From Oscillospiraceae bacterium (GTDB lineage: Bacteria > Bacillota > Clostridia > Oscillospirales > UBA929): 64,000 nt of DNA. The stretch is taken from assembly GCA_031254195.1 (NCBI GenBank), contig JAIRUW010000076.1, positions 33,778-97,777 on the forward strand. Reading direction: 5' to 3'. Shown piece after piece: positions 35,858 to 43,583 of the stretch (its first letter is position 1; the number at the start of each line of letters is the position of its first letter). The translations under genes and the position numbers were made by a program. A model generated the notes under the pieces. That model saw nothing but the letters and a program-made list of their open reading frames with translations, did not search any database and was not told the DNA's origin.

Positions 35858-37014
35858 AAACGCCGGCACATAAAGCCGAAGCATGGGAAAGCGCTGATTC
35901 CACATTCGCGGCGCACGCGGCGAGAAGGCGCGTTCCCCTTAGGGGGACATTTGAGTTGACCCCAAGGTGCAATTTCGGCTGCAAGATGTGCTATATACAT
36001 ATGACGCCCGCTGACATCGCAAGCCAGGGAAGACAGGAGTTGACAGCCGGGCAATGGCTGCGCGTGGCGAGGGACGCCATTGACAACGGGACGCTGAACC
36101 TGATGATTACCGGAGGAGAGCCTCTTTTAAGGGATGATTTTGCCGAGATATACACAGAGATTAATCGAATGGGCTTTATCATCGGCATTAATACTAACGC
36201 GTCGCTGGTCGATGAAAAATACCATCGATTATTTTCAAAGTACCCGCCGTCTTCGGTTTCCGTCACCCTTTACGGCGCCGACAGGGAAACCTATCATAGT
36301 ATTACCGGAAACGGCAATCATTTTGACAGCACGATCAAAGGGCTGGAGTATCTGTCAGATTTACCGACGTTTTTGGAGATAAAAGCAACTTTCATCAAGG
36401 ACAACAAAGACCAGCTCGACAGGATGCGCGAAACGGCCAACAGGTATACGAAGCGGTTTGCCATCAATTTCATGGTGTTCAAACCGGTTCCCGGCGTGGT
36501 GTCGCAAGCAGAAAAGTGCCGGCTTTCAGCAAAAGAGAGTATTGATATTGACATTAGCAATAGAATGTATTATAATGAACTCAGGAGGCAAAACAAGGAG
36601 AAAAAGGACGAAGCTGACAAAAACGCACCGCATGACGAGGATGAAGCAATCAGAGACTCCAAAAAAAGGGATTATGGGCTGGATGTGTACCCCGAGGTCT
36701 TGACATGCTTGGCGGCGAAATCGGCATATTGGATTTCATGGGACGGAAGGATGCTGCCCTGCGCGACCTTTGACACATTGGCCACGGAACCATTAAAGGA
36801 AGGGTTTAAGGAAGCCTGGGACCGGATGCCGTCCCTGTTTAAGGACATCAAACACCCGCAAAAGTGCGTTACATGTGAATATTTTTTGAATTGCCCGAAT
36901 TGCCCCGCGTATTTCCATGTAGAAACAGGCTCCTTTGACACCGTTTCCGATTACATATGTGAATTGGCGCGTGAAAGGAACGAAAGGCTCGCAGAAATAC
37001 GAAATACTGTGTAA
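35854..37014 (+). CDS. Radical SAM/SPASM peptide maturase
   Basis: A 386-residue radical SAM enzyme. C39, C43 and C46 (TPRCNFGCKMCYIHM) bind the SAM cluster; MITGGEPLLRDDF is the SAM-binding GGE motif. The C-terminal SPASM domain supplies auxiliary-cluster cysteines: EVLTCLAAKSAYWISWDGRMLPC and CVTCEYFLNCPNC. Such enzymes form thioether or C-C links or epimerise residues in peptides; the reaction here is not predictable. It directly precedes the precursor gene. Confidence 0.9.
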   Translation: MKTPAHKAEAWESADSTFAAHAARRRVPLRGTFELTPRCNFGCKMCYIHMTPADIASQGRQELTAGQWLRVARDAIDNGTLNLMITGGEPLLRDDFAEIYTEINRMGFIIGINTNASLVDEKYHRLFSKYPPSSVSVTLYGADRETYHSITGNGNHFDSTIKGLEYLSDLPTFLEIKATFIKDNKDQLDRMRETANRYTKRFAINFMVFKPVPGVVSQAEKCRLSAKESIDIDISNRMYYNELRRQNKEKKDEADKNAPHDEDEAIRDSKKRDYGLDVYPEVLTCLAAKSAYWISWDGRMLPCATFDTLATEPLKEGFKEAWDRMPSLFKDIKHPQKCVTCEYFLNCPNCPAYFHVETGSFDTVSDYICELARERNERLAEIRNTV

Positions 37015-37015
37015 T

Positions 37016-37031
37016 ACCGCGAAAACGCGGT
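37016..37031 (+). repeat. Hairpin just before the precursor gene
   Basis: ACCGCG-AAAA-CGCGGT, followed by TT, between the maturase stop and the precursor ribosome site. It may mark an mRNA processing or partial termination point. Confidence 0.5.
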
Positions 37032-37060
37032 TTACAAATAAAATTGGGGAGGCAAGGGTC

Positions 37061-37300
37061 ATGAGCGACACGAAAAAACCGTACGAGTCTCCGCAAATGG
37101 ACGTCAAGGAATTCGCGCAGTTTGAAAATGTGTTTACTTACTGTAATAAGGGTAACGCACATACTCAAGGTTGCGTGGACATCACAGGCACCGGAAACGA
37201 TGCGGACGGCACCGGAGACAAGAGCGGCCAAGCGGCCTTTTCTGGCGGCGCCGGCGGTGCCGGCGATGGCAGCGGCGGTGGTCCCGGTTCGGGAGTTTAA
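37061..37300 (+). CDS. RiPP precursor peptide, 79 aa, two Cys and Gly-rich tail
   Basis: From ATG 37061 (GGGGAGG 9 nt upstream) the peptide has a leader with KKPYESPQMDVKEF, like the Y-x-x-P-x-M/I leader pattern of many clostridial radical SAM and lasso precursors that PqqD proteins bind. The presumed core carries Cys28 and Cys38 (YCNKGNAHTQGC) then a Gly/Ser/Asp/Ala-rich tail ending GPGSGV with no further Cys. The longer frame from 36935 overlaps the maturase and is rejected. Cleavage site and modification are unknown. Confidence 0.85.
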   Translation: MSDTKKPYESPQMDVKEFAQFENVFTYCNKGNAHTQGCVDITGTGNDADGTGDKSGQAAFSGGAGGAGDGSGGGPGSGV

Positions 37301-37315
37301 GGCAAGGCGATAAAC

Positions 37316-37339
37316 GGGGGCATGGTGAAACATGCCCCC
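37316..37339 (+). terminator. Stem-loop after the precursor gene
   Basis: GGGGGCATG-GTGAAA-CATGCCCCC, a perfect 9-bp stem followed by ATTTAG. The weak T-run suggests partial termination or a 3' stabiliser raising precursor mRNA above that of the downstream kinase. Confidence 0.65.
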
Positions 37340-37357
37340 ATTTAGTAAGGGTAAGAC

Positions 37358-38218
37358 ATGATGAAAGTGAAAGTCGCGGATATTATATTGAGCCTTGATC
37401 TCCCCGACTGGTTTTTACGGGAAGATATGGCAAAATTTCGCGTCGATAACTCTGAACGCGAAGATGTGTCTATACAAATAGCAAACGGACAGTTCCCTTC
37501 CTTTGCCGCTTCCGACGAAAAAGGCATACAGGCGCATTCTGTCCATTGCGTAGGAGACGATTATGTCTATTTGATGTCCGCGGATGATTTTGTCACATAC
37601 ATTCAGTTCAATGAAGATTTGTCTTGTTTCACCATTAATATAGGCAAAAATGACGACGGACAGGATGAACAGGCGCGGGAGTTCTTGATTGAATGCGTGA
37701 ACTCCGCGCTAAGAAGAATTTTCATCATGTCCGTAGCCCAAAGGGGCGGGATATGCCTCCATTCCTCAACAATCCGATGGAACGGCGACGCGATCTGCTT
37801 TTCCGCCGGTTCAGGAACGGGGAAAACCACGCATACAAATTTGTGGCGGGAGACTTTTCCCGGCGTTGATGTATTAAACGGCGACAAGGGGTATCTGCTT
37901 TACAAAGAAGGAGCCGCTTATTTTTACAGCGCCCCATGGTGCGGGACCTCTGGAGAGTGCATCAACACGGCAGCTCCGCTCAAGGCCGTTGTATTTTTGG
38001 AACAAGCGAAGGAAAACGCTATCGGAAAGATTGGGGTACCCGAGGCGTTTATGCGGCTTACGGCTAGGTGTTTCCTGCCCTCCTGGGACAAAAACCTGTA
38101 TTTGAAAGCGATTGATACTGCTGAATCATTGGCGGGCGTCATTGACTGCTACCATTTGAGATGCCTGCCTGACAGAGAAGCGGCGAGGGTTTGCTATCAT
38201 GGAGTTTATCAATTATGA
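37358..38218 (+). CDS. HprK-like kinase of the RiPP cluster
   Basis: A 286-residue protein whose C-terminal half resembles the HPr kinase/PEP carboxykinase fold: GGICLHSSTIRWNGDAICFSAGSGTGKTTHTNLW (P-loop SGSGTGKTT), then VLNGDKGYLLY and APWCGTSGE. The N-terminal half is a separate beta-rich domain. In paeninodin-type lasso clusters such a kinase phosphorylates a Ser of the precursor. Here Ser residues in the Gly-rich tail are possible targets (inference). Confidence 0.8.
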   Translation: MMKVKVADIILSLDLPDWFLREDMAKFRVDNSEREDVSIQIANGQFPSFAASDEKGIQAHSVHCVGDDYVYLMSADDFVTYIQFNEDLSCFTINIGKNDDGQDEQAREFLIECVNSALRRIFIMSVAQRGGICLHSSTIRWNGDAICFSAGSGTGKTTHTNLWRETFPGVDVLNGDKGYLLYKEGAAYFYSAPWCGTSGECINTAAPLKAVVFLEQAKENAIGKIGVPEAFMRLTARCFLPSWDKNLYLKAIDTAESLAGVIDCYHLRCLPDREAARVCYHGVYQL

Positions 38219-38681
38219 CGGTACGATACCCGCCACGGAGTGGATTAAGCTGATTATACCGATCATGCGCGAGGGGTATGGATTAAGAATATGCCCCAAA
38301 GGCGGCAGCATGATCCCTTTTCTTGTGGGTGGAAGGGACGAGGCGGTCATTTCCATTCCGTCCAGTGATTTTCACCTTAAAAAAAATGACATAGTCCTTT
38401 ATCAGATAGCAAACGGAATCCATGTTTTACATAGGATTTGCCGAATAAACGAAAAAGGCATTTACACGTTGGGGGACTCCCAGCTTCAAATAGAGGGGCC
38501 GTTGCAACGGGAGGATATTATTGCCGTAGCCGATTACATCATCAGGAAAGGGAAGAAAATCGAACGAACAAACCTACAATACAATATATTGGCGTCCATA
38601 TGGCGGTGGCTGCGTCCTTTCAGGCGTGTAATCATGAATGTCTATACCCGTTTGTTTGTTAGACATTCGCTAAAAAAGTGA
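38199..38681 (+). CDS. S24/S26-type peptidase-like protein
   Basis: A 160-residue protein: LRICPKGGSMIPFLVGGRDEAVI holds the G-G-S-M-x-P motif with the nucleophile Ser; KKNDIVLYQIANGIHVLHRICRI and YTLGDSQLQIEGPL follow the signal peptidase/LexA beta fold. The usual Lys base is not obvious, as in other cluster-linked S24/S26 proteins. No other peptidase is seen, so leader removal is a reasonable role. It overlaps the kinase gene by 20 nt. Confidence 0.75.
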   Translation: MEFINYDGTIPATEWIKLIIPIMREGYGLRICPKGGSMIPFLVGGRDEAVISIPSSDFHLKKNDIVLYQIANGIHVLHRICRINEKGIYTLGDSQLQIEGPLQREDIIAVADYIIRKGKKIERTNLQYNILASIWRWLRPFRRVIMNVYTRLFVRHSLKK

Positions 38682-38694
38682 TTAGGGTAACAAG

Positions 38695-39912
38695 TTGAAA
38701 AAGATTTTATTCGTAATCAACACAATGGGTCGTGCCGGCGCGGAAAGGGCGCTTATTTCATTGCTAAAATCATTGGACTATACAAAGGTGAGTGTCTCCT
38801 TGCTCTCCATCCTCAATAGGGGCGAACTTTTTGCCGAGGTACCGCCGGAAGTCAGGATTCTAAACAAAAATCCGTCGCAAAAGTCCATACTAGGGACACA
38901 GGGAGCGCTCTATATTGCAGGAAGGGCTTTCAGGCAAGTATTTCGGAGCGCTTATATCTTCAGATTCATCCCATATGCAATCGTCAATTTGATCACACAA
39001 TTAAAAGCCAGGCAGTTCAAACAAGACAAACTGCTTTGGTTCCTGTTCGCGGAAACAACACCCGTTCCCGACGAAGAGTATGACATGGCGATAGCGTTTT
39101 TAGAGGGCGCCGCTACATACTACGTTTCCGGCAAGGTGAAGGCAAGAAAAAAATTGGCGTTTGTCCATGTAAATTACCATAAAGCGGGGTATATAAAGAA
39201 ACTCGACCATCCGTACTATCAAAAAATAGACGCGATTTGCTGCATATCCGAAGCTGTAAAGCAGGTATTTACTTCTGTCTACCCAGAGCATAAGGAAAAG
39301 ACGATCGTCTTTCCCAATATTGTCTTACAGGATGAGATTCGCGCGAAAGCGGCGGAGCGGGGCGGCTTCGAAGACGGCTTTGAGGGAATCAGACTATTGA
39401 CCGTTGGGCGGCTTCATCATCAGAAAGGGTATGATATAGCCATCCCGGCGTTCGCGGAGCTGGTCAAGTCAGGCTATGACAATGTAAAATGGTATGTTAT
39501 CGGGGAAGGGACAGAAAGGGCAAGGCTTGAAAAGCTGATTGCTAAGCATGATTTACAGGGTAACTATATACTGCTGGGGCAGCGCTCCAATCCGCACCCG
39601 TTTATCGCGCAATGTGATATTTACATTCAGCCTTCCCGGTTCGAGGGGTTCCCGTTGACGCTTACAGAAGCGCTGACACTAAAAAAGCCCTGCATAACCA
39701 CAAATTTCGAGGGTGTATCCGATTTGCTTACCGATGGTGAAAATGCAATCGTTGTTGAATTATCGGAAAAGTCCATTTGCAACGCGGTGCAAATGCTTAT
39801 TAGCGACGGCAAGCTCCGCCGGAGATTATCGGAAGCTGCCGGGCAAATCAAATTCGATTCCCCCGGCAATATTCAAATGCTATATGATATGCTCAGCGAA
39901 AGGGGCGGTTAG
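38695..39912 (+). CDS. GT4-family glycosyltransferase
   Basis: A 405-residue GT-B enzyme starting at TTG 38695. N-terminal domain FVINTMGRAGAERALISLLKSL, and the C-terminal donor site with LLTVGRLHHQKGYDIAIPAFAEL, QPSRFEGFPLTLTEAL (E-x7-E type motif). It transfers a nucleotide-activated sugar to a lipid, polysaccharide or peptide. It lies 13 nt after the S24/S26 gene on the same strand, so a link to the RiPP product is possible; cell-surface polysaccharide synthesis is the alternative. Confidence 0.85.
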   Translation: MKKILFVINTMGRAGAERALISLLKSLDYTKVSVSLLSILNRGELFAEVPPEVRILNKNPSQKSILGTQGALYIAGRAFRQVFRSAYIFRFIPYAIVNLITQLKARQFKQDKLLWFLFAETTPVPDEEYDMAIAFLEGAATYYVSGKVKARKKLAFVHVNYHKAGYIKKLDHPYYQKIDAICCISEAVKQVFTSVYPEHKEKTIVFPNIVLQDEIRAKAAERGGFEDGFEGIRLLTVGRLHHQKGYDIAIPAFAELVKSGYDNVKWYVIGEGTERARLEKLIAKHDLQGNYILLGQRSNPHPFIAQCDIYIQPSRFEGFPLTLTEALTLKKPCITTNFEGVSDLLTDGENAIVVELSEKSICNAVQMLISDGKLRRRLSEAAGQIKFDSPGNIQMLYDMLSERGG

Positions 39913-39915
39913 AGT

Positions 39916-40305
39916 ATGAGCCTAATGCTTAGGATTTTCTTGATTCTGATTGGTATTTTTGTGTTTGGTAGTGTTATAAACAGACTCATCAAACACAAGC
40001 TGAGCGAAACCCAGTCGGTGTTTTGGTTTATCTTTGCCGCTTTGACGCTTATAGGGGGACTGTTTCCCGGGATTATAAACCCGCTGGCTGAAATGCTGGG
40101 GATTGAATATTCTCCCTCCATTGTATTTGTAGCGACTACGATCATGCTTATATTGATTGCCTTCAAGCACTCCGTAGAGATTTCAGAAGCTGAAGCGAAG
40201 ATTGCAGAGCTTACGATCGCGCTTTCTATATTGAAGGAAAAAGCCGACCGTTTATCGCATGAAACGCAAAACAGCCTCTCCGCCGGCAGAGGGGAGGGAC
40301 CTTGA
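39916..40305 (+). CDS. DUF2304 small membrane protein
   Basis: A 129-residue protein with three membrane helices (RIFLILIGIFVFGSVI, VFWFIFAALTLIGGLFPG, VFVATTIMLILIAF) and a C-terminal coiled coil. DUF2304 proteins regularly neighbour GT2 dolichyl-phosphate-mannose synthase-like genes, as here, and may hold the enzyme at the membrane. It is 3 nt from the GT4 stop and adjoins the GT2 start. Confidence 0.82.
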   Translation: MSLMLRIFLILIGIFVFGSVINRLIKHKLSETQSVFWFIFAALTLIGGLFPGIINPLAEMLGIEYSPSIVFVATTIMLILIAFKHSVEISEAEAKIAELTIALSILKEKADRLSHETQNSLSAGRGEGP

Positions 40306-41034
40306 GTGCATAAGGTTTTGGTGTGTATACCCGCCTATAATGAGGGGGAAAATATCAGCCCTGTGCTTGATGAGATACGGATGGCCGCCTCTCACTACTG
40401 TGACATTCTTGTTATAGACGACGGCTCTCAGGATAACACTCGCGAGGTATGCAAAGGCAAGGGTATACCTGTTATTTCACATATCTATAATCTGGGGTAT
40501 GGCGCCGCGTTGAAAACCGCCTATGAGTATGCCGCCGAGCATGATTACGACTTTGTGATTCAAATGGACGCGGATGGTCAGCATGACGTCATCAATATAG
40601 AGCGCATTTATCAGGAAATATCCTCCACCGACGCCGACATTGTAATCGGTTCGCGCTTTTTGGGAGAAGGAAGTGACTTAAAGACCTCCTTTCTCAAGAA
40701 AATAGCGGTTGGGATTTTAGACTATATGATTAAGCTGACCTCCAAGGTCGTCGTTACAGACCCTACATCCGGTTTGCAGGGGATCAGTCGAAAAGCGTTT
40801 TTATTTTACGCACGCTTTAATCATTTCTCCCTGGATTATCCTGATGCGAATATGATTGTGCAAATGGCGCTTAACAAATTCAATATAACGGAAATCCCCG
40901 CGATAATGCATCCCCGTCACGCCGGAAAAGGTATGCACTCAGGGATTTTTAAGCCTATCAGATACATCTTATTGATGACGCTCAGTATTCTGATTGTCCG
41001 CATCCGGGAAGCCAAACATGCAAAGGGCCGGTGA
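40306..41034 (+). CDS. GT2-family glycosyltransferase (polyprenyl-phosphate sugar type)
   Basis: A 242-residue GT-A enzyme starting at GTG 40306: VCIPAYNEGENISPVLDEI, ILVIDDGSQDNT, VIQMDADGQHDVINIE (D-x-D metal site) and IVIGSRFLGEGSDLK. It lacks C-terminal membrane helices, so it probably charges a polyprenyl phosphate with a sugar. GGGAGGG precedes the start. It forms a unit with the DUF2304 gene. Confidence 0.87.
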   Translation: MHKVLVCIPAYNEGENISPVLDEIRMAASHYCDILVIDDGSQDNTREVCKGKGIPVISHIYNLGYGAALKTAYEYAAEHDYDFVIQMDADGQHDVINIERIYQEISSTDADIVIGSRFLGEGSDLKTSFLKKIAVGILDYMIKLTSKVVVTDPTSGLQGISRKAFLFYARFNHFSLDYPDANMIVQMALNKFNITEIPAIMHPRHAGKGMHSGIFKPIRYILLMTLSILIVRIREAKHAKGR

Positions 41035-41047
41035 GTAACGCTGCTCC

Positions 41048-41596
41048 CTAAATTCCTCGGCTGCAAATCATCTCTTCCGCTTCTTCTTGCGTAATCTCCC
41101 CGCATTTGACCAAGGCTCTTATGGCGGTCTCCGCCGGAATCCCGCGCCGGACCAATATTTTTACGGATTTAGGCCATTGCATGGTCTTTTTTTGCGCGTA
41201 TGGCTGGCTGAAAACGGCAATCAGGATAAACCCTATCGCCATCAGGGCAATCCCCGCAATCTCATAATATCGAATCAGGCTTCTGTCGGCGCCGAAAATT
41301 TCTAATACCCCTCTTATAAACAGGCCCGCGGCGAAAGTCACTACGCCAGAACTGTATACAGCTAAAGCGATTCTTCGGGGCTGGCGCTTTGCTATGGTGA
41401 AAACAATAGCTGCCAGGACAAAAAAAGCCATGCCGGAGAACAGAAGAAACAGCCACAATAGGGATATGGCTTCCGATGTTTCATCATGAGTGAAAACCGT
41501 ATAAAATCTGCTGAACAGATACGCAAGCGCGGTTATTGCTGTATATGCGTATGCCGGTATAAGGTTTTTTGCCAGTAATGTATGCCGATTTTTCAT
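41048..41596 (-). CDS. Multi-spanning membrane protein of unknown function
   Basis: A 182-residue protein with four membrane helices within residues 12-130 (for example LLWLFLLFSGMAFFVLAAIVF) and a soluble C-terminus, KILVRRGIPAETAIRALVKCGEITQEEAEEMI, shaped like a short helix-turn module. I do not recognise a family. It is 4 nt downstream of the phosphodiester glycosidase gene and is probably co-expressed with it. Confidence 0.65.
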   Translation of the reverse strand: MKNRHTLLAKNLIPAYAYTAITALAYLFSRFYTVFTHDETSEAISLLWLFLLFSGMAFFVLAAIVFTIAKRQPRRIALAVYSSGVVTFAAGLFIRGVLEIFGADRSLIRYYEIAGIALMAIGFILIAVFSQPYAQKKTMQWPKSVKILVRRGIPAETAIRALVKCGEITQEEAEEMICSRGI

Positions 41597-41600
41597 CGTA

Positions 41601-42590
41601 TCATCCCCTTGGTATATACACTATGTCGCTAATATTGCGTTCCTTCAAATCCACTCCGTTAGTAGAAGGCGTGTTGATCACTTCCCCGTCGTACCATATG
41701 GTCGAGGTGCCCCCGCCGTCCAGATTATACGCCATTGTACAGCCGCGCTTCAAAAGCTCCTCGGCAAGTTCAGGAAAGAGCATCCCGCTGCGTATCTCAT
41801 TGCTTCTGCCGTTGGTGACGATAAAGATATAATGCAGCGGCCCTTTTTGCCCGATTGCCGTCCGCGGATTCCTTTTAACCGATACATTCGATACGCTGAT
41901 GTTGATTTCGCCGTCAACGACCAATGTAGGACCAAGGGAGAAACAGTGGAGCGCGTTGACTTCCCTCAGCTTTTCCTCAGTCAGTTCTATTTCAGGAATC
42001 ATCAGGAAATCACCGTATATATCCACGACCAACCCGTATTGCCCCTCGCGGGGAGCCACCCGCAGGATCTGGCCGTTTCGCGCTATGACGCCGCGCTCAT
42101 TATAACCAGCATAATCGCCGCTGATTGCAAACAAAGCGTTATTATCTTCCGCTATTTCAGATGTCGGAGCTGTGATATTTTTGCCCAGCTGTCCTTTATG
42201 CAACGCGGTACGCAGATAATTCACGCTTGACAACTTGACTTCGGCGACGAAGAAAGAACCGCCTTCCCCCTCGAACTGTTCGATTGTCAATTCTATATTA
42301 TCATCAACGTACGTCGCCAGCCGTATGCCGGGTTCTATGTATGGCATCTCTTCGCCCTGTTCCGCTGCCGATGGGTTTTCCTCACTGTTACTGACAGGAT
42401 TCTCATTAGGCTTTGTTGTCTCGATAGAATATAGGTCATAAAAATCGACGGGACTCTCTTCCATTACAGCGTATAGCTTTTCCAAATAGAAAACGTCAAG
42501 GAAAACATAAACGGTGAACAGTATTAAGACAAGCGCAAAGCAAACCGTGTATCGAAAAGGCTTTGCAAAAAAAGACGCGATCCTTGCCAT
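41601..42590 (-). CDS. Phosphodiester glycosidase (NAGPA-domain) exoprotein
   Basis: A 329-residue protein with an N-terminal membrane helix (FALVLILFTVYVFLDVFYL) and a Ser/Glu/Asn-rich linker, then a NAGPA domain: FAISGDYAGYNERGVIA, VKRNPRTAIGQ and AYNLDGGGTSTIWYDG. Family members hydrolyse phosphodiester-linked sugars, for example in exopolysaccharide or teichoic acid turnover. It lies convergent to the glycosyltransferase group and may act on the same surface polymer. Confidence 0.85.
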   Translation of the reverse strand: MARIASFFAKPFRYTVCFALVLILFTVYVFLDVFYLEKLYAVMEESPVDFYDLYSIETTKPNENPVSNSEENPSAAEQGEEMPYIEPGIRLATYVDDNIELTIEQFEGEGGSFFVAEVKLSSVNYLRTALHKGQLGKNITAPTSEIAEDNNALFAISGDYAGYNERGVIARNGQILRVAPREGQYGLVVDIYGDFLMIPEIELTEEKLREVNALHCFSLGPTLVVDGEINISVSNVSVKRNPRTAIGQKGPLHYIFIVTNGRSNEIRSGMLFPELAEELLKRGCTMAYNLDGGGTSTIWYDGEVINTPSTNGVDLKERNISDIVYIPRG

Positions 42591-42792
42591 TCCATACCCT
42601 CCTTCATACCACTCTATCTGGCCGTTAACTGTCGCTAAAAGGTATAATAAATTCCATGCGGCTTTCCTTAATCATACACTTTTGTTGCTTTCGTGTCAAT
42701 ATATTTCGTTTCGGCCCGTATCTGTTTATGGACGCGGGCGGCAGTTTGTGGTATACTGAATTCGATTTGTGAGTGTAGAAAGGGGAAGGGAT

Positions 42793-43203
42793 ATGAAAAC
42801 ACTGGTGTTATTTTATTCATACAGCGGGCACACCAAAGCCATCGCGCAAGAACTCGCGACAAAAGAGGGCGCGGACATCGCGGAGATAAAGGACGTCCGC
42901 CGTCCTGGAAAACTGAAGGCTTATACCGCCGGGATTGTAGCCTCCATACGCGGCAAGGCATGGCCTATCCAGCCGCCGGCTGTTGACTGGACGGCATATA
43001 ACCGTGTCATTTTGCTGGCGCCCGTATGGGCGGACAACCCGCCGCCCGCCGTAAACGCTATGTTGAATCTCTTGCCGGAGGCGAAGACTGTGGCGGTGAA
43101 AATGGTTTCAGCCAGCGGAAAAAGCGGGTGCAAAGAACGCCTGGAAGCAATTATCAAAGCAAAAGGCGGTAGTATAGAGGCTTTTGAAGACATAAAAGGA
43201 TGA
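42793..43203 (+). CDS. Flavodoxin
   Basis: A 136-residue flavodoxin-like protein: LVLFYSYSGHTKAIAQELA is the FMN phosphate loop, RVILLAPVWADNPPPAVNAML the 60s/90s loop region. It would carry electrons at low potential. GGGGAAGGG lies 4 nt before ATG 42793. Confidence 0.85.
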   Translation: MKTLVLFYSYSGHTKAIAQELATKEGADIAEIKDVRRPGKLKAYTAGIVASIRGKAWPIQPPAVDWTAYNRVILLAPVWADNPPPAVNAMLNLLPEAKTVAVKMVSASGKSGCKERLEAIIKAKGGSIEAFEDIKG

Positions 43204-43319
43204 AAGTCCGGCATTGAGGCACCTGTGGAAGGCAAGAGACTGTATGGAGTTTCTGGGCTTGAGCACAGACATGCAGAAAAGGAAAGCAAACAGGAGTGAT
43301 AGATGTTTTCATCAGGGGC

Positions 43320-43348
43320 TTGAAAAATGCAAAATGCTGTGTTATAAT
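43320..43348 (+). promoter_or_regulatory. Promoter of the tRNA-Pro gene
   Basis: TTGAAA (43320-43325), 17-nt spacer, TATAAT (43343-43348), 16 nt before the tRNA. Confidence 0.75.
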
Positions 43349-43363
43349 ACGTTCGGACAGTAT

Positions 43364-43440
43364 CCGGGTGTGGCGCAGCTTGGTAGCGCGCTTGAATGGG
43401 GTTCAAGAGGCCGCAGGTTCAACTCCTGTCACTCGGACCA
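43364..43440 (+). tRNA. tRNA-Pro (anticodon GGG)
   Basis: A 77-nt cloverleaf: acceptor CCGGGTG/CACTCGG with one G-T, D stem GCGC/GCGC, anticodon stem CTTGA/TCAAG with loop ATGGGGT giving anticodon GGG, T stem GCAGG/CCTGT with loop TTCAACT, discriminator A and encoded CCA. It serves as attachment site for the mobile element that follows: its last 46 nt recur at 51721. Confidence 0.95.
43395..43440 (+). other. Left attachment site of element 1 in the tRNA 3' half
   Basis: These 46 bp, from the anticodon loop to CCA, are repeated exactly at 51721-51766. The preceding and following bases differ. This is typical for tyrosine integrases that target a tRNA 3' end and leave the gene intact. Confidence 0.9.
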
Positions 43441-43443
43441 ACG

Positions 43444-43476
43444 AAACGCTTAGAGCCGCAAGGCTTTGAGCGTTTT
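43444..43476 (+). terminator. Terminator behind tRNA-Pro, inside element 1
   Basis: AAACGCT and AGCGTTT pair around an inner AGCC/GGCT, followed by TTTTTC. It begins 4 nt after the attachment core, so it belongs to the element. Confidence 0.75.
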
Positions 43477-43510
43477 TCTTCTTCTTGCTAATCCGCTCGA
43501 TTTTGGCAAA

Positions 43511-43529
43511 TGGTTACTGTTTGGTTACT
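43511..43529 (+). other. Integrase arm-type repeats, left end of element 1
   Basis: TGGTTACT at 43511 and 43522, 11 bp apart. The same octamer pair with 11-bp spacing occurs at 51586 and 51597 by the right end, as expected for arm binding sites of one integrase. Confidence 0.6.
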
Positions 43530-43583
43530 GACTCCGCCGAAACTTGCCAAAAGATACCGCAAGATAGCAAAGGACGCGCCCGG

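Noticed and set aside
36935-37060. N-terminal extension of the precursor peptide
   Set aside because: This part overlaps the radical SAM gene and crosses a hairpin; the ATG at 37061 has a strong ribosome site.
32586-38681. Lasso peptide cluster
   Set aside because: No asparagine synthetase-like cyclase or transglutaminase-like B2 protease is encoded, while a radical SAM/SPASM gene is present.
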